The notes below the pieces were generated by a model. It was not told the origin of the DNA. It saw only the letters and a list, made by a program, of their open reading frames with translations, and ran no database searches. A DNA stretch of 64,000 nucleotides from Tigheibacillus halophilus (GTDB lineage: Bacteria > Bacillota > Bacilli > Bacillales > Amphibacillaceae): contig NZ_JBHUIZ010000003.1 in assembly GCF_042683165.1 (NCBI RefSeq), forward strand, positions 806,001 to 870,000, in the 5' to 3' direction. Of the stretch, positions 1 through 8,620 are shown piece by piece. Both the position numbers and the translations under genes were made by a program. Every line of letters begins with the position of its first letter. Position 1 is the first letter of the stretch.

Positions 1-760
1 CATGGATGAACAGATAATCTGGAGCGACACAGGTTTGACCGGCATTAGTGAACTTTCCCCATACAAGTCTTTTTGCTGTTACATCAATTTTGGCATCTTT
101 ATCGATAATGGCAGGACTTTTGCCGCCAAGTTCAAGTGTCACAGGTGTCAAGTGCTCGCTGGCGGCCCGCATTACCGCTTTTCCCACAGTGCTGCTGCCG
201 GTAAAGAAAATGTAATCGAATTTTTCTTTCAGCAACGCTTCGCTCGTTTCTTTCTCTCCCAGCACTGCGCAAAAAAATGCTGGATCGAAGGCTTCAGAAA
301 TTATTTCAGCCAGACATGCTGATGTAGCAGGACTATACTCTGACGGTTTTAAAACCGTCGTATTCCCAGCTGCGATTGCCCCGATAACAGGAGCTATAGC
401 TAATTGCAGCGGGTAATTCCATGGTGAAATCACAAGTGTCACGCCATATGGTTCTTTCACAATGTAGTTTGCAGTTCCTTTGTGAGTGATAGGGGTACTC
501 ACTTTTTCCGATTTCATCCAATTTCTAAGGTTTTTCGCAGCCATATCAATTTCAGCATAGAGAAAACCTATTTCTGTTGTCAGTGATTCCTGGCGTGATT
601 TGTTCAAATCTTTCCGTAACGCCTGGTACAGCGCTTCTTCGTTTTCTTTCAACATCGTCTTTAATTTTTTTAACTGTTCCATACGAAACGGATGGGCCAA
701 AGTTTTCCCCGTTGCAAATAAGTCATGCTGTTCAGCGACTATTTTTTTGATATCTGTCAT
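1..760 (-). CDS. Aldehyde dehydrogenase, ALDH3-like (C-terminus cut by window edge)
   Basis: NAD(P)-dependent oxidation of aldehydes to carboxylic acids. The first 253 residues are present; the rest lies left of the window. The start ATG (758-760) follows an AGGAGAGG ribosome site that overlaps the end of the RNase Z gene. Seen in order: SPWNYP near residue 113, the GSSTVGK nucleotide-binding loop, ELGGKSP with the catalytic glutamate, and NAGQTCVAPDY with the catalytic cysteine. The CVAPDY context is typical of the ALDH3 branch, like B. subtilis YwdH. It is the last visible gene of a leftward operon behind GDPD, namA and rnz. The substrate is unknown; family assignment is secure. Confidence 0.9.
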   Translation of the reverse strand, partial: MTDIKKIVAEQHDLFATGKTLAHPFRMEQLKKLKTMLKENEEALYQALRKDLNKSRQESLTTEIGFLYAEIDMAAKNLRNWMKSEKVSTPITHKGTANYIVKEPYGVTLVISPWNYPLQLAIAPVIGAIAAGNTTVLKPSEYSPATSACLAEIISEAFDPAFFCAVLGEKETSEALLKEKFDYIFFTGSSTVGKAVMRAASEHLTPVTLELGGKSPAIIDKDAKIDVTAKRLVWGKFTNAGQTCVAPDYLFIH

Positions 761-775
761 TTTAACCTCTCCTCT

Positions 776-1696
776 TTAAGAAATATGGACAGTGTGAAAA
801 TCACTGGCTATTTCCGTATTGGGGAATACCTCCCTGGATTCCTGCAGCAGGCCTGGTACATCCTCTGCCTGATAGCGGGAAGAGATGTGAGTAAGAACCA
901 GCTTTTTAACGTTAAATTGTTTTGAAAGCTCTGCAGCCTGGACCGTTGTAGAATGAAAGTAATTTTTAGCCATTTCAGAACTTATGGCGTTAAAAGTGGC
1001 TTCATGGACCAAAATATCAGAATCAGTGACAAAAGGGCCGTGGGCTTCCGGTAAAGACCTAGTGTCACCCAGAATGGTAATGATTTTACCACGCTTAGCC
1101 GGTCCGATGAAGTCTTTGCTTTCGATGATACTTCCTTCTGGAAGGACCACCGTTTCGTTCTGTTTTATTTGTTTATAAATTGGACCAGGTTCAATTCCGA
1201 GCTGTTTCAGTTTATCGACAAGTAATTCACCTGGTCTATCTTTTTGCATAATGCGGAAACCATAACTGTCGATGCCATGATCAAGCTTCATACATTTCAC
1301 CTGGAAATTTTCCTCATCAAAAACCATTCCATCCGCAATTTCAACAAATGAAAGGGGATAGTTTAGATGTGCTTGACTGACAGCTAAGCTGACTTGAATA
1401 AATTCTTTTATGCCTCTTGGTCCATAGACGGTTAAACCTTCCTTGCCGCCTTGAAAAGACCTGCTGCTTAGAAATCCGGGCAATCCGAATAAATGATCAC
1501 CGTGCAGATGGGTGATAAAGATTTTATTGATTTTGCCTGGTTTAATCGTTGTATGCATGATTTGGTGCTGGGTGGCTTCGCCGCAGTCAAAAAGCCAGAT
1601 GTGGTTTTCTTCTTGCAATAGCTTTAAAGCGATCGATGTCACATTTCGTTCTTTGGAAGGAATGCCGGCACCGGTCCCTAGGAATAGCAATTCCAT
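776..1696 (-). CDS. rnz: Ribonuclease Z
   Basis: Endonuclease that removes the 3' trailer of tRNA precursors lacking encoded CCA. The protein is 306 aa, the usual short bacterial tRNase Z length. It shows the metallo-beta-lactamase zinc motif THLHGDH near residue 62, an early FLGTGAG strand, LDHGIDSYGFR, GDTR and HEATF, and the late HxSSRY segment, all standard for the family. ATG at 1694-1696 follows an AGGTGA ribosome site. It is the third gene of a leftward operon, 20 bases after namA and 15 bases before the aldehyde dehydrogenase. Confidence 0.95.
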   Translation of the reverse strand: MELLFLGTGAGIPSKERNVTSIALKLLQEENHIWLFDCGEATQHQIMHTTIKPGKINKIFITHLHGDHLFGLPGFLSSRSFQGGKEGLTVYGPRGIKEFIQVSLAVSQAHLNYPLSFVEIADGMVFDEENFQVKCMKLDHGIDSYGFRIMQKDRPGELLVDKLKQLGIEPGPIYKQIKQNETVVLPEGSIIESKDFIGPAKRGKIITILGDTRSLPEAHGPFVTDSDILVHEATFNAISSEMAKNYFHSTTVQAAELSKQFNVKKLVLTHISSRYQAEDVPGLLQESREVFPNTEIASDFHTVHIS

Positions 1697-1716
1697 TTCG
1701 TTTCACCTGCCAATAT

Positions 1717-2733
1717 TTATTTCCATCCTCGTTCATATTGCCGAGGTGCTGTAATCTCCTCTTGCAGTTCATCAGCAGCAGCTTTTGCCCAATAAGGATT
1801 CTTTAGCAAGGCTCTTCCAACAAAGACCAAATCTGCACGTTCATTCTGCAAAATTTCTTCTGCCTGTAGGCCGTTCGTGATTAAGCCGACTGCTCCGGTG
1901 GGAATATCTGTTTCATGTTTGATCTGCTCACAGCGCCTGACTTGGTAGCCGGGAAATACAGCGATCTTCGCATGGACAACACCTCCGGAACTGCAATCAA
2001 TGAGATGAACGCCATCCTTCTTCATTTCTTTTGCAAAGTAAATCATATCTTCCTGACTATTGCCATCCTGGTGATATTCATCGGCTGAAATACGAACAAA
2101 CAAAGGCCCGTCCCATACTTTCTTGACGGTCTGAATGATTTCTTTCAAAAAACGATATCTATTCTCTGCATTGCCGCCATACATATCAGAGCGTTTATTA
2201 GACAACGGCGACAGGAATTCATTGATCAAATAGCCATGAGCTGCATGGATTTCTATTAGGTCAAAATCTGCTTGCTTTGCTCTTGATGCGCTTTTCCCGA
2301 AAGCTGCAATGGTTTTTCGGATATCCGCTTCCGTCATCTCATTCGGTTTCTTAGCGTCTTTATCAAATGGAATAGCAGAAGGGGCGAAAATGTCCTCGTC
2401 CAATACCGCCTTCCTTCCTGCATGTGCCAACTGGATCCCGGTTTTTGCACCATAGCTGTGTAATTGTTCATTCAAGACACTAAGCCCTGATATTTGTCCA
2501 TCATCCCAAAGGCCTAAATCCTGTGGAGAGATTCTTCCTTCTGGAAGCACCGCAGTTGCCTCAGTCATGATCAAACCGACTTGTCCAACTGCTCGTGAGA
2601 CATAGTGGCTCATGTGAAAGTCCGTTATTTTCCCATCTTCATCTTCACACGAGTACATACACATAGGTGACATAGCGATTCTGTTTTTCAACGTAAGATT
2701 TTGAATAGTTACTGGTGTAAATAGTTTTGACAT
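1717..2733 (-). CDS. namA: NADPH dehydrogenase, old yellow enzyme family (YqjM type)
   Basis: FMN-dependent ene-reductase that reduces activated C=C bonds of enals, enones and some nitro compounds with NADPH. The 338 aa are right for the YqjM/NamA class. The N-terminus reads LFTPVTIQNLTLKNRIAMSPMCMYS, carrying the cysteine that tunes FMN in this class. HAGRKA lies mid-protein, HAAHGYLINEFLSPLSN is the family fingerprint, and FVGRALLKNPYW closes the barrel. ATG follows GGGAGGAA. It sits between GDPD and rnz in the same leftward operon and may have an oxidative or electrophile-stress role by family analogy. Confidence 0.92.
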   Translation of the reverse strand: MSKLFTPVTIQNLTLKNRIAMSPMCMYSCEDEDGKITDFHMSHYVSRAVGQVGLIMTEATAVLPEGRISPQDLGLWDDGQISGLSVLNEQLHSYGAKTGIQLAHAGRKAVLDEDIFAPSAIPFDKDAKKPNEMTEADIRKTIAAFGKSASRAKQADFDLIEIHAAHGYLINEFLSPLSNKRSDMYGGNAENRYRFLKEIIQTVKKVWDGPLFVRISADEYHQDGNSQEDMIYFAKEMKKDGVHLIDCSSGGVVHAKIAVFPGYQVRRCEQIKHETDIPTGAVGLITNGLQAEEILQNERADLVFVGRALLKNPYWAKAAADELQEEITAPRQYERGWK

Positions 2734-2755
2734 ATCTATTCCTCCCGATGGTGAA

Positions 2756-3487
2756 TTAAAGCTTTAAAATTTTGCGGCACGCAACTGCCTTATCCGGATA
2801 ATCCGTGATCAAACCATCGCATCCAAGCAGCATGCAGTGCACAAGCCGTCTCTTTCTGTTTGGGGTATACACCCTTAATTTGATGCCTTCTTTATGACAG
2901 GCTTTTACCAGCTTCAGATGGAGAAGTGTTGTCTTTATATGCAGTGCATCTGCGCCGGCTGCTTTGGCCGCTGCCAGCGGATTTGCAAAACGTCTTCCGG
3001 TAAGCAATGCGGTTTCTATATCTGGATTGATCTGTTTCAATTTTTTTAAACTAAGTGGGTTGAAACTGGAAATGACTGTCCGGTCCAGCAAATTGTAAGC
3101 ATCCAGCTGTTTCAGCACGATATCTTCCAGATGCCTATATGTTATTTTATTATTTTTAAGCTCCAAATTTAAATGTAAAGGTTTATCTTTTGCCCATTCC
3201 AGGAATTCCTCCAGTGAGGGAACAGGGGTATTCACCTCGGTTGGAAAGCCAGCATTGGCATTCAGCGCTTTGATTTGCTGGTATGTAACGTCCTTGACAT
3301 ACCCTCCGGTTCCGGTGGTACGCCTCAAACGTTCATCATGAATGAGAACGGGCACGCCGTCTTTTGTAAGCTGCACGTCAGTTTCAATACCTTCCGCTTC
3401 TTCAGATAATGCTATGCGAAATGCGGCCATGGTATTTTCAGGAGCTTTGCCGCTTGCTCCGCGATGTGCATAAATAACAGTTGTCAT
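2756..3487 (-). CDS. Glycerophosphodiester phosphodiesterase (GDPD family)
   Basis: Hydrolyses glycerophosphodiesters to glycerol-3-phosphate and an alcohol. 243 aa from the ATG at 3485-3487, chosen because AAGGGGTGAAGAA lies just ahead; a longer frame up to 3565 has no ribosome site and adds a non-family tail. The N-terminus holds IYAHRGASGKAPENT with the catalytic histidine, then EAEGIETDVQLTKDGVPVLIHDE with metal-ligand acidic residues and the second histidine, and NLELKN downstream. There is no signal peptide, so it is probably cytosolic (YqiK/UgpQ type rather than secreted GlpQ). It is the first gene of the leftward operon. Confidence 0.9.
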   Translation of the reverse strand: MTTVIYAHRGASGKAPENTMAAFRIALSEEAEGIETDVQLTKDGVPVLIHDERLRRTTGTGGYVKDVTYQQIKALNANAGFPTEVNTPVPSLEEFLEWAKDKPLHLNLELKNNKITYRHLEDIVLKQLDAYNLLDRTVISSFNPLSLKKLKQINPDIETALLTGRRFANPLAAAKAAGADALHIKTTLLHLKLVKACHKEGIKLRVYTPNRKRRLVHCMLLGCDGLITDYPDKAVACRKILKL

Positions 3488-3718
3488 TTCTTCACCCCTT
3501 TTAATGATTGTGTTTGTTTTTTGGCAGAAAGTCAAAGAAGATGCAACAGAGTTTAGTTTGAGCATGAAAATACTTTATTCTTTGCATAGTACAGCCAAAA
3601 AACACCAGACGCAGAGGATGTGACTTTCTGCAGGAATGCGGGTAGAATGATGGTAAAAACGTCTGTATTGGAAAATGGATGCAACGCCAAGCGAAACGGC
3701 AGAGAGGATTGCAACAGA

Positions 3719-4519
3719 ATGACTGATGATAGATTAAACAATAAAAAAATTATCGTGACAGGGGCTTCCAGTGGAATTGGCGCGCAACTTGCCAAGGAAA
3801 TCGCCAAAGCAGGAGGCAAGCCAATATTGATTGCAAGATCTGCCGATAAGCTGGGAGAATTGTGCAAAACCATCTACAGGGATTACCAAATCGATTGTCC
3901 CGTCTACCCCCTTGACTTAAAGAGTGAAGCAGCCGTTCAATCGACCGCTGAAGTTATCTTCGAGGACAATGGGGAGATCAATGCTTTGATCAATAATGCC
4001 GGCGCAGGGAGATTTGCTGGAATACAGGAATTCAGTATGGGAGAAATTGAGGATGTGTTTTCGTTGAATGTGAAAGCACTCATGCAAATGACAATGCTAT
4101 ACTTGAATCAGTTTTCGAGTACTCAGGGGGATGGCCATATTATTAATATCGCTTCACAGGCAGGGAAACTGGCTACACCAAAGTCGGCAGTTTATGCTGC
4201 ATCGAAACATGCTGTCCTTGGTTTCTCCAATGCGTTACGAATGGAGCTGGCCCCCATAGGAATTCATTTAACTACTGTCAATTTGGGCCCAGTAAACACG
4301 AACTTTTTTGATAATGCTGATCCGAGCGGGAAATATCGTCAAAGTGTAAGAAGATATATGCTGGATCCGCATAAGGTAGCACAAAAAATTGTAAAAAACC
4401 TCTTTAAGAAAAAAAGAGAAATCAATTTACCTTGGTGGATGGAAGCTGCAAGCAGAATGCATGGGATTGCTCCACGATTTTTGGAAACTATGTTAAAGAA
4501 ACAATTCAATAAAAAATGA
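3719..4519 (+). CDS. yqjQ: Short-chain dehydrogenase/reductase (YqjQ-like)
   Basis: NAD(P)-dependent oxidoreductase of the classical SDR family; substrate unknown. 266 aa from the ATG at 3719, which follows AGAGAGGA. The upstream extension to 3620 in the same frame is Arg/Asn/Cys rich and unlike the family. Seen: TGASSGIG cofactor motif near residue 15, LINNAG, and the catalytic YAASKHA (Tyr-x3-Lys) near residue 162 with its serine in IASQAGK. It diverges from the GDPD operon and is followed 9 bases later by yqkB, with which it is probably co-transcribed. Confidence 0.88.
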   Translation: MTDDRLNNKKIIVTGASSGIGAQLAKEIAKAGGKPILIARSADKLGELCKTIYRDYQIDCPVYPLDLKSEAAVQSTAEVIFEDNGEINALINNAGAGRFAGIQEFSMGEIEDVFSLNVKALMQMTMLYLNQFSSTQGDGHIINIASQAGKLATPKSAVYAASKHAVLGFSNALRMELAPIGIHLTTVNLGPVNTNFFDNADPSGKYRQSVRRYMLDPHKVAQKIVKNLFKKKREINLPWWMEAASRMHGIAPRFLETMLKKQFNKK

Positions 4520-4528
4520 AAGAGTTGA

Positions 4529-4864
4529 ATGAATGTGAAACTCAAACTAACGTTAAATGCAAGCGAAAAATTACGGGAATTAAATAAAGGGAAATATCAT
4601 TATTTGGTACTTTGGTACGATATTGAAGGGTGCGGATGCGGGGTAAATGGAGTAAATAGGATCATTTTCTCCAATGATGTCAAAGATACGTATCGAAAGG
4701 TCGATTCAAGCAGTACGGAATTTTCCATATGGGTACCTGAACAGCAAGCTATTTTCTTTAGTGAAGAACTAGCATTGGATTTTAAAAATAGTATGTTTCG
4801 GCTGTCCAGCGCGGGAGAAATACTCAACGCTTTCATTTCTCCACGTAGTTTATTCCATGAATGA
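4529..4864 (+). CDS. yqkB: HesB/IscA-like protein YqkB
   Basis: Small protein (111 aa) of the iron-sulfur cluster biosynthesis-like superfamily, YqkB branch. The fold-typical pattern is visible: LTLNASEKLRE at the start, a GCGCG cluster near residue 36, then alternating strands. The C-terminal Cys pair of canonical IscA is absent, so true Fe-S carrier function is not established. The ribosome site is weak, and the gene lies only 9 bases after yqjQ, suggesting coupled translation. Its stop codon lies inside a long bidirectional terminator stem. Confidence 0.8.
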   Translation: MNVKLKLTLNASEKLRELNKGKYHYLVLWYDIEGCGCGVNGVNRIIFSNDVKDTYRKVDSSSTEFSIWVPEQQAIFFSEELALDFKNSMFRLSSAGEILNAFISPRSLFHE

Positions 4865-4905
4865 AAACAGGACTAGCACGATGTCTTGTCCTGTTTTCAT
4901 TCATG
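4856..4905. terminator. 18-bp bidirectional terminator between yqkB and yqkF
   Basis: Perfect inverted repeat: 4856-4873 pairs with 4888-4905 over 18 bp around a 14-base loop, with T-rich right-arm bases. It lies between convergent genes and contains the yqkB stop codon, so it can stop transcription from both sides. Confidence 0.7.
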
Positions 4906-4911
4906 TTCATG

Positions 4912-5826
4912 TTAGCGGTGGTTCGTATATTTATTTTGCTTTGTCAAGTGTCTCAGTTGTTCATAAACCTTCTTGCTGACTGGAGCAAGACTTGCAATAT
5001 TTTCATGTAATTGATTGATAGAACTAGCACCAAAAACAACACTGGCGACAGCGGGTTGTCTAAGAATATATTGTATGGCAAGCTGGTTGACAGACTTTCC
5101 TTGCACAGCAATCTTTTCCAATTCCAGCTGAATGGAACGTAATTCATCAACGGTATACGTTAAATAACCTTCAGGATGTTTATCGAACAATTTTTCTTTT
5201 CCTTTTTCAGTAAGGATGCCTTTTGCCAACGGTCCGCGTGCAAGTATGCTGATTTGTTCTGCTTCTAACAGATCGATTATCTCTTCCTCTGCACGGCGGT
5301 CGAGCATACTGTATTGAAGCATGACAGCATCGATATTGGATTTTTTCACAAATTCCCGAATTACATTTGGCCTGATGGACGAAATGCCATAAGCACGTAT
5401 TACCCCTTCTTTCTTCAATGATTCAAAGGCCGCAATCGTTTCATCTATCGGGTCGTCCAGTGTACCGCCATGCAACATATAAAAATCGATATAGTCCGTT
5501 TGCAGGCGCTGCAGGCTAGCTTTTACAGCTTTTTGAATATAAGAAGCAGAAGGATCCCAGAACCAGTCTTTTGTTGCTTTATGGAAGTGATTGCCGACTT
5601 TTGATGTGATGATAAGGTCTTCACGCTTGTTTTTGATAGCTGTGCCGACCATTTTTTCATTTTCACCAAAATCATATAAATCTGCCGTGTCGAGGTGGTT
5701 GATGCCATGATACAGCGCTTCATCAATGATCCTCATAGATTCTTGTTTGCCCGGGGCTAAGGACATGCATCCCAGAGTCAGCTCCGAAATATAGATACCT
5801 GATTTACCAAGCTGATTTCGTTTCAT
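4912..5826 (-). CDS. yqkF: Aldo/keto reductase (YqkF-like)
   Basis: NADPH-dependent carbonyl reductase of the AKR superfamily; physiological substrate unknown. 304 aa from the ATG at 5824-5826, placed 8 bases after AGGAGG; a TTG directly upstream is a possible alternative. Seen: LGKSGIYISELTLGCMSL near the N-terminus, the catalytic set D-x4-Y (LDTADLYDFG), K (TSKVG) and H (YMLHGG), and a C-terminal GASSINQLHEN cofactor motif. It converges on yqkB. Gene order next to nudF matches B. subtilis yqkF-nudF. Confidence 0.9.
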   Translation of the reverse strand: MKRNQLGKSGIYISELTLGCMSLAPGKQESMRIIDEALYHGINHLDTADLYDFGENEKMVGTAIKNKREDLIITSKVGNHFHKATKDWFWDPSASYIQKAVKASLQRLQTDYIDFYMLHGGTLDDPIDETIAAFESLKKEGVIRAYGISSIRPNVIREFVKKSNIDAVMLQYSMLDRRAEEEIIDLLEAEQISILARGPLAKGILTEKGKEKLFDKHPEGYLTYTVDELRSIQLELEKIAVQGKSVNQLAIQYILRQPAVASVVFGASSINQLHENIASLAPVSKKVYEQLRHLTKQNKYTNHR

Positions 5827-5983
5827 CAAGAATTCCTCCTCATACTAAGTAGTACAATGTGATGTAATCTAATCATAAAGGGTTCGTACTTGTGAAACAA
5901 AACATTTACTTTGCCGTATAAAGATAGCGTGTAAAATAATATGTTAAAATAAGAGTAAAGAATGAAGAATTAGGTGATATCGA

Positions 5984-6535
5984 ATGGATAAATTTGTGGA
6001 AAAAACATTAAGCACTGAGCAGATATACAGTGGCAAAATCGTTCATTTACAGGTCGATAAAGTGATGTTGCCAGACGGGAAGATCGCAACCAGGGAACTG
6101 ATCAAGCACCCAGGAGCAGTTGCTGTCATTGCAATAAATGATGACAATAAATTGATCCTGGTCGAGCAGTACCGAAAGCCGTGCGAACGGACCCTTGTGG
6201 AAATTCCTGCCGGCAAATTGGAGCAGGGGGAAGATCCAAAGCAGGCTGCAGTGCGAGAATTAGAGGAAGAAACCGGTTATGTGGCGAAGGAGTTGAAATA
6301 TATAACATCGTTTTATTCATCTCCTGGCTTCGCTGATGAATTGCTCCACATATATTTCACAGACAAACTGGTGAAATCGGATGATCCGAGAGAAGCTGAC
6401 GAGGATGAGTTTGTAGAAGTTCTTGAACTAAGTTTGCAGGAAGCTAAGCAGTATGCTGCCATTCAAAAAATATGCGATGCCAAAACAAATTATGCAGTCC
6501 TTTATTTGGAAATGCAGGAAATGATGCAACGATGA
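5984..6535 (+). CDS. nudF: ADP-ribose pyrophosphatase (Nudix hydrolase)
   Basis: Hydrolyses ADP-ribose to AMP and ribose-5-phosphate in the cytosol. 183 aa, a normal length. The Nudix box is complete at about residues 77-99: GKLEQGEDPKQAAVRELEEE followed by TGY, fitting GX5EX7REUXEEXGU. VEQYRKP ahead of the box and SPGFADE after it are typical for ADP-ribose-specific members. The stop overlaps the next gene's start as ATGA (6532-6535), so the two proteins are translationally coupled. Confidence 0.93.
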   Translation: MDKFVEKTLSTEQIYSGKIVHLQVDKVMLPDGKIATRELIKHPGAVAVIAINDDNKLILVEQYRKPCERTLVEIPAGKLEQGEDPKQAAVRELEEETGYVAKELKYITSFYSSPGFADELLHIYFTDKLVKSDDPREADEDEFVEVLELSLQEAKQYAAIQKICDAKTNYAVLYLEMQEMMQR

Positions 6536-7695
6536 TGCAAACCTATTTTGCCGATATGCATATTCATATTGGCAGAGATATGTACAACCACCCTGTAAAA
6601 ATTACCGGTGCAAAAACGCTCACATTGACAAATGTTCTAAAAGAAGCCAGCAGAAACAAGGGTATTGATTTGGTGGGGGTAATTGATTGCCATTCCCCGC
6701 ATGTGCAAGCGGAAATCAAGCAGCTGATTGCGGAAGAGAAGGCATATGAACTCACTGATGGGGGAATCCGTTTTGAAAAAGTGACGCTTTTGCTCGGCAG
6801 TGAAATTGAAATATATGATGATCATTGCCAGGGTCCGATTCACGTCCTTTGTTTTCTTCCAAGTATGATGGCAATGGAGAGATTCAGCGAATGGCTTGCT
6901 GAAAGAATGAAAAATATCTCGCTGAGCTCACAGCGCTACTATGGAACTGCAAAAGAGCTGCAATATAAAGTGAAAGAATTAGAAGGTATATTTATTCCGG
7001 CACATGTTTTTACACCTTTTAAGAGTCTATTTGGCAAAGGTGTGCGCAAATCTCTTCAAGAGGTGCTTGACCCGGTGTTGATTGATGGCATCGAACTTGG
7101 GTTGAGTGCAGATACGGAAATGGCTGATCAAATTGCCGAGCTGCAGAATTATACATTCGTTTCAAATTCAGATGCACATTCCCTCGCGAAGATTGCCAGA
7201 GAATATCAGGCAGTCCAAATGGAGGAACCATCATTTAAAGAATTCTGGTGGGTACTGCATGGGATAAAGGGAAGAAAGATCGTCAGTAACTATGGTATGA
7301 ACCCATTGCTTGGAAAATATTATTCTACAGTGTGCAAAAATTGTCTGCGTACCTTGTCTGCGGGGGAGAGTATTTGCGGTGAATGCGGTTCTGTAAATAT
7401 CATTAAAGGAGTATCTGACAGGATAAAGGAACTTGCTGATGCATCTGACCGGGTGAAAAGACCTCCATACTTGTACCAAGTCCCGCTTGAATACCTGCCA
7501 AAGCTTGGACCCAAAACTTTTGCGAAGCTTCTCAAGCGGTTCGGGACAGAGATGCAGGTAATTCATTACGCTGCTCAAACAGAATTAGCAGAAGTCTTGC
7601 CCCCCAAAATTGTCGAGATGATCATGCAAATGCGCAAAGGTAAATTGGCCATTCATGCTGGCGGCGGCGGAAAATATGGGCATGTGGAATCATAA
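6532..7695 (+). CDS. yqxK: PHP-domain endonuclease Q-like protein (YqxK)
   Basis: 387 aa. The N-terminal PHP phosphoesterase domain opens with YFADMHIHIG and continues with GVIDCHSP, GSEIEIYDDH, PAHVFTPF and SNSDAHS, giving the metal-binding His/Asp/Glu set. A zinc ribbon follows (CKNC and CGEC around residues 267-289). The C-terminus has a helix-hairpin-helix-like segment (LPKLGPKTFAKLLKRFG). This architecture matches endonuclease Q, which cleaves 5' of deaminated or abasic DNA bases. The frame has an earlier ATG at 6472, but ATGA overlap with nudF and conserved domain onset favour 6532. The DNA-repair role is inferred from family. Confidence 0.85.
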   Translation: MMQTYFADMHIHIGRDMYNHPVKITGAKTLTLTNVLKEASRNKGIDLVGVIDCHSPHVQAEIKQLIAEEKAYELTDGGIRFEKVTLLLGSEIEIYDDHCQGPIHVLCFLPSMMAMERFSEWLAERMKNISLSSQRYYGTAKELQYKVKELEGIFIPAHVFTPFKSLFGKGVRKSLQEVLDPVLIDGIELGLSADTEMADQIAELQNYTFVSNSDAHSLAKIAREYQAVQMEEPSFKEFWWVLHGIKGRKIVSNYGMNPLLGKYYSTVCKNCLRTLSAGESICGECGSVNIIKGVSDRIKELADASDRVKRPPYLYQVPLEYLPKLGPKTFAKLLKRFGTEMQVIHYAAQTELAEVLPPKIVEMIMQMRKGKLAIHAGGGGKYGHVES

Positions 7696-7740
7696 TACTC
7701 ACCCGTGCTTTCTTCCGGTCAAATAGTTGATAGATTTTTG

Positions 7741-7769
7741 GTATTTTTGCAAGGAATTCTTCATAGATT
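7741..7769 (+). promoter_or_regulatory. Candidate sigma-E promoter for spoIIM
   Basis: GTATTTT (-35 like, 5/7 to KMATATT), 14 bases, then CATAGATT (7/8 to CATACANT), about 40 bases before the spoIIM start. spoIIM is a known sigma-E gene in B. subtilis. The -35 match is modest. Confidence 0.35.
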
Positions 7770-7807
7770 TCTTATAACAGAGAACTATTTTTGAATGGAG
7801 GATTCCT

Positions 7808-8452
7808 ATGCAGTTTAAAAGAAGCCACGCAGTAAGCCATGTACAAAACAATGCCAGCATTTACATATTCATGATTATTCTGTTCCTGACCGGGATCATA
7901 TTTGGTGCTATAATTGTCAATAGTATGGACTTTGTCCAAAAGCAGGACCTGTACTTTTATTTGGAAAGATTTTTCGGAGAAATATCGCATGAACAAGCGA
8001 TCGAACGAACCGCTATATTAAGAGAGAGTTTTTTCTATCATTTAAAATATCTGCTGTTGATGTTTGTTCTAGGTTTTTCAGTGATCGGTTTACCGATTGT
8101 ATGGGTGCTGTTATTTTTAAAAGGAATTGTAGTAGGTTTTTCAGTTGGATTCATCGTCAATCAGCTTGGAATGCAGGGGTTTATGCTTGCCTCATTATCA
8201 ATCGCACCACAGAACTTGATCATTATCCCGATATATATTGTGGCTGGCAGTCTTTCGATGATTTTCTCATTGGCTCTGATCAATAAATTGTTTTCAAAAC
8301 GTATTTCCAGACCTGTATTCCATTCTTTCGGAAAATATTTTGCATTATTTTTCGCCTTGGTTGTGCTTGCGCTTGGCGCTGCTGCAATAGAAGCATATGC
8401 CGCCAACGGAGCGATGGTTTCCCTGATTAAATCATTTTATACAAAGTCCTGA
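7808..8452 (+). CDS. spoIIM: Stage II sporulation protein M
   Basis: Mother-cell membrane protein of the SpoIID-SpoIIM-SpoIIP complex that drives engulfment by peptidoglycan remodelling. 214 aa, the expected length. About five hydrophobic segments are visible: residues ~15-37, ~77-100, ~108-125, ~135-155 and ~180-205. The first is preceded by a basic N-terminus (MQFKRSH). ATG follows GGAGGATTCCT. Its place directly before fur matches B. subtilis. It is probably monocistronic and mother-cell specific. Confidence 0.92.
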   Translation: MQFKRSHAVSHVQNNASIYIFMIILFLTGIIFGAIIVNSMDFVQKQDLYFYLERFFGEISHEQAIERTAILRESFFYHLKYLLLMFVLGFSVIGLPIVWVLLFLKGIVVGFSVGFIVNQLGMQGFMLASLSIAPQNLIIIPIYIVAGSLSMIFSLALINKLFSKRISRPVFHSFGKYFALFFALVVLALGAAAIEAYAANGAMVSLIKSFYTKS

Positions 8453-8518
8453 TATTCTAATTGAGAATGAATCTGCACTCATCGAGATTACTTTGTTTTA
8501 CTAATTGTAAAAGATACT

Positions 8519-8533
8519 ATATAATAATTAGTA
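8519..8533. promoter_or_regulatory. Per/Fur-box-like operator upstream of fur
   Basis: ATATAATAATTAGTA agrees with the PerR consensus TTATAATNATTATAA at 11 of 14 defined positions. It ends 27 bases before the -35 of the fur promoter. PerR control of fur is known in B. subtilis; binding here is inference. Confidence 0.35.
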
Positions 8534-8560
8534 TAAATTTAATCTTGCATTGAATTTATT

Positions 8561-8589
8561 TTGACAGCTGTTTTATGTGTGCATATAAT
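8561..8589 (+). promoter_or_regulatory. Consensus sigma-A promoter of fur
   Basis: TTGACA (8561-8566), 17 bases, TATAAT (8584-8589): a perfect vegetative promoter 31 bases before the fur start codon. The track frame starting at 8561 is therefore non-coding leader up to 8620. Confidence 0.8.
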
Positions 8590-8620
8590 AAAGATGGGAT
8601 ATGAGGGAGGGGAACCTGTC

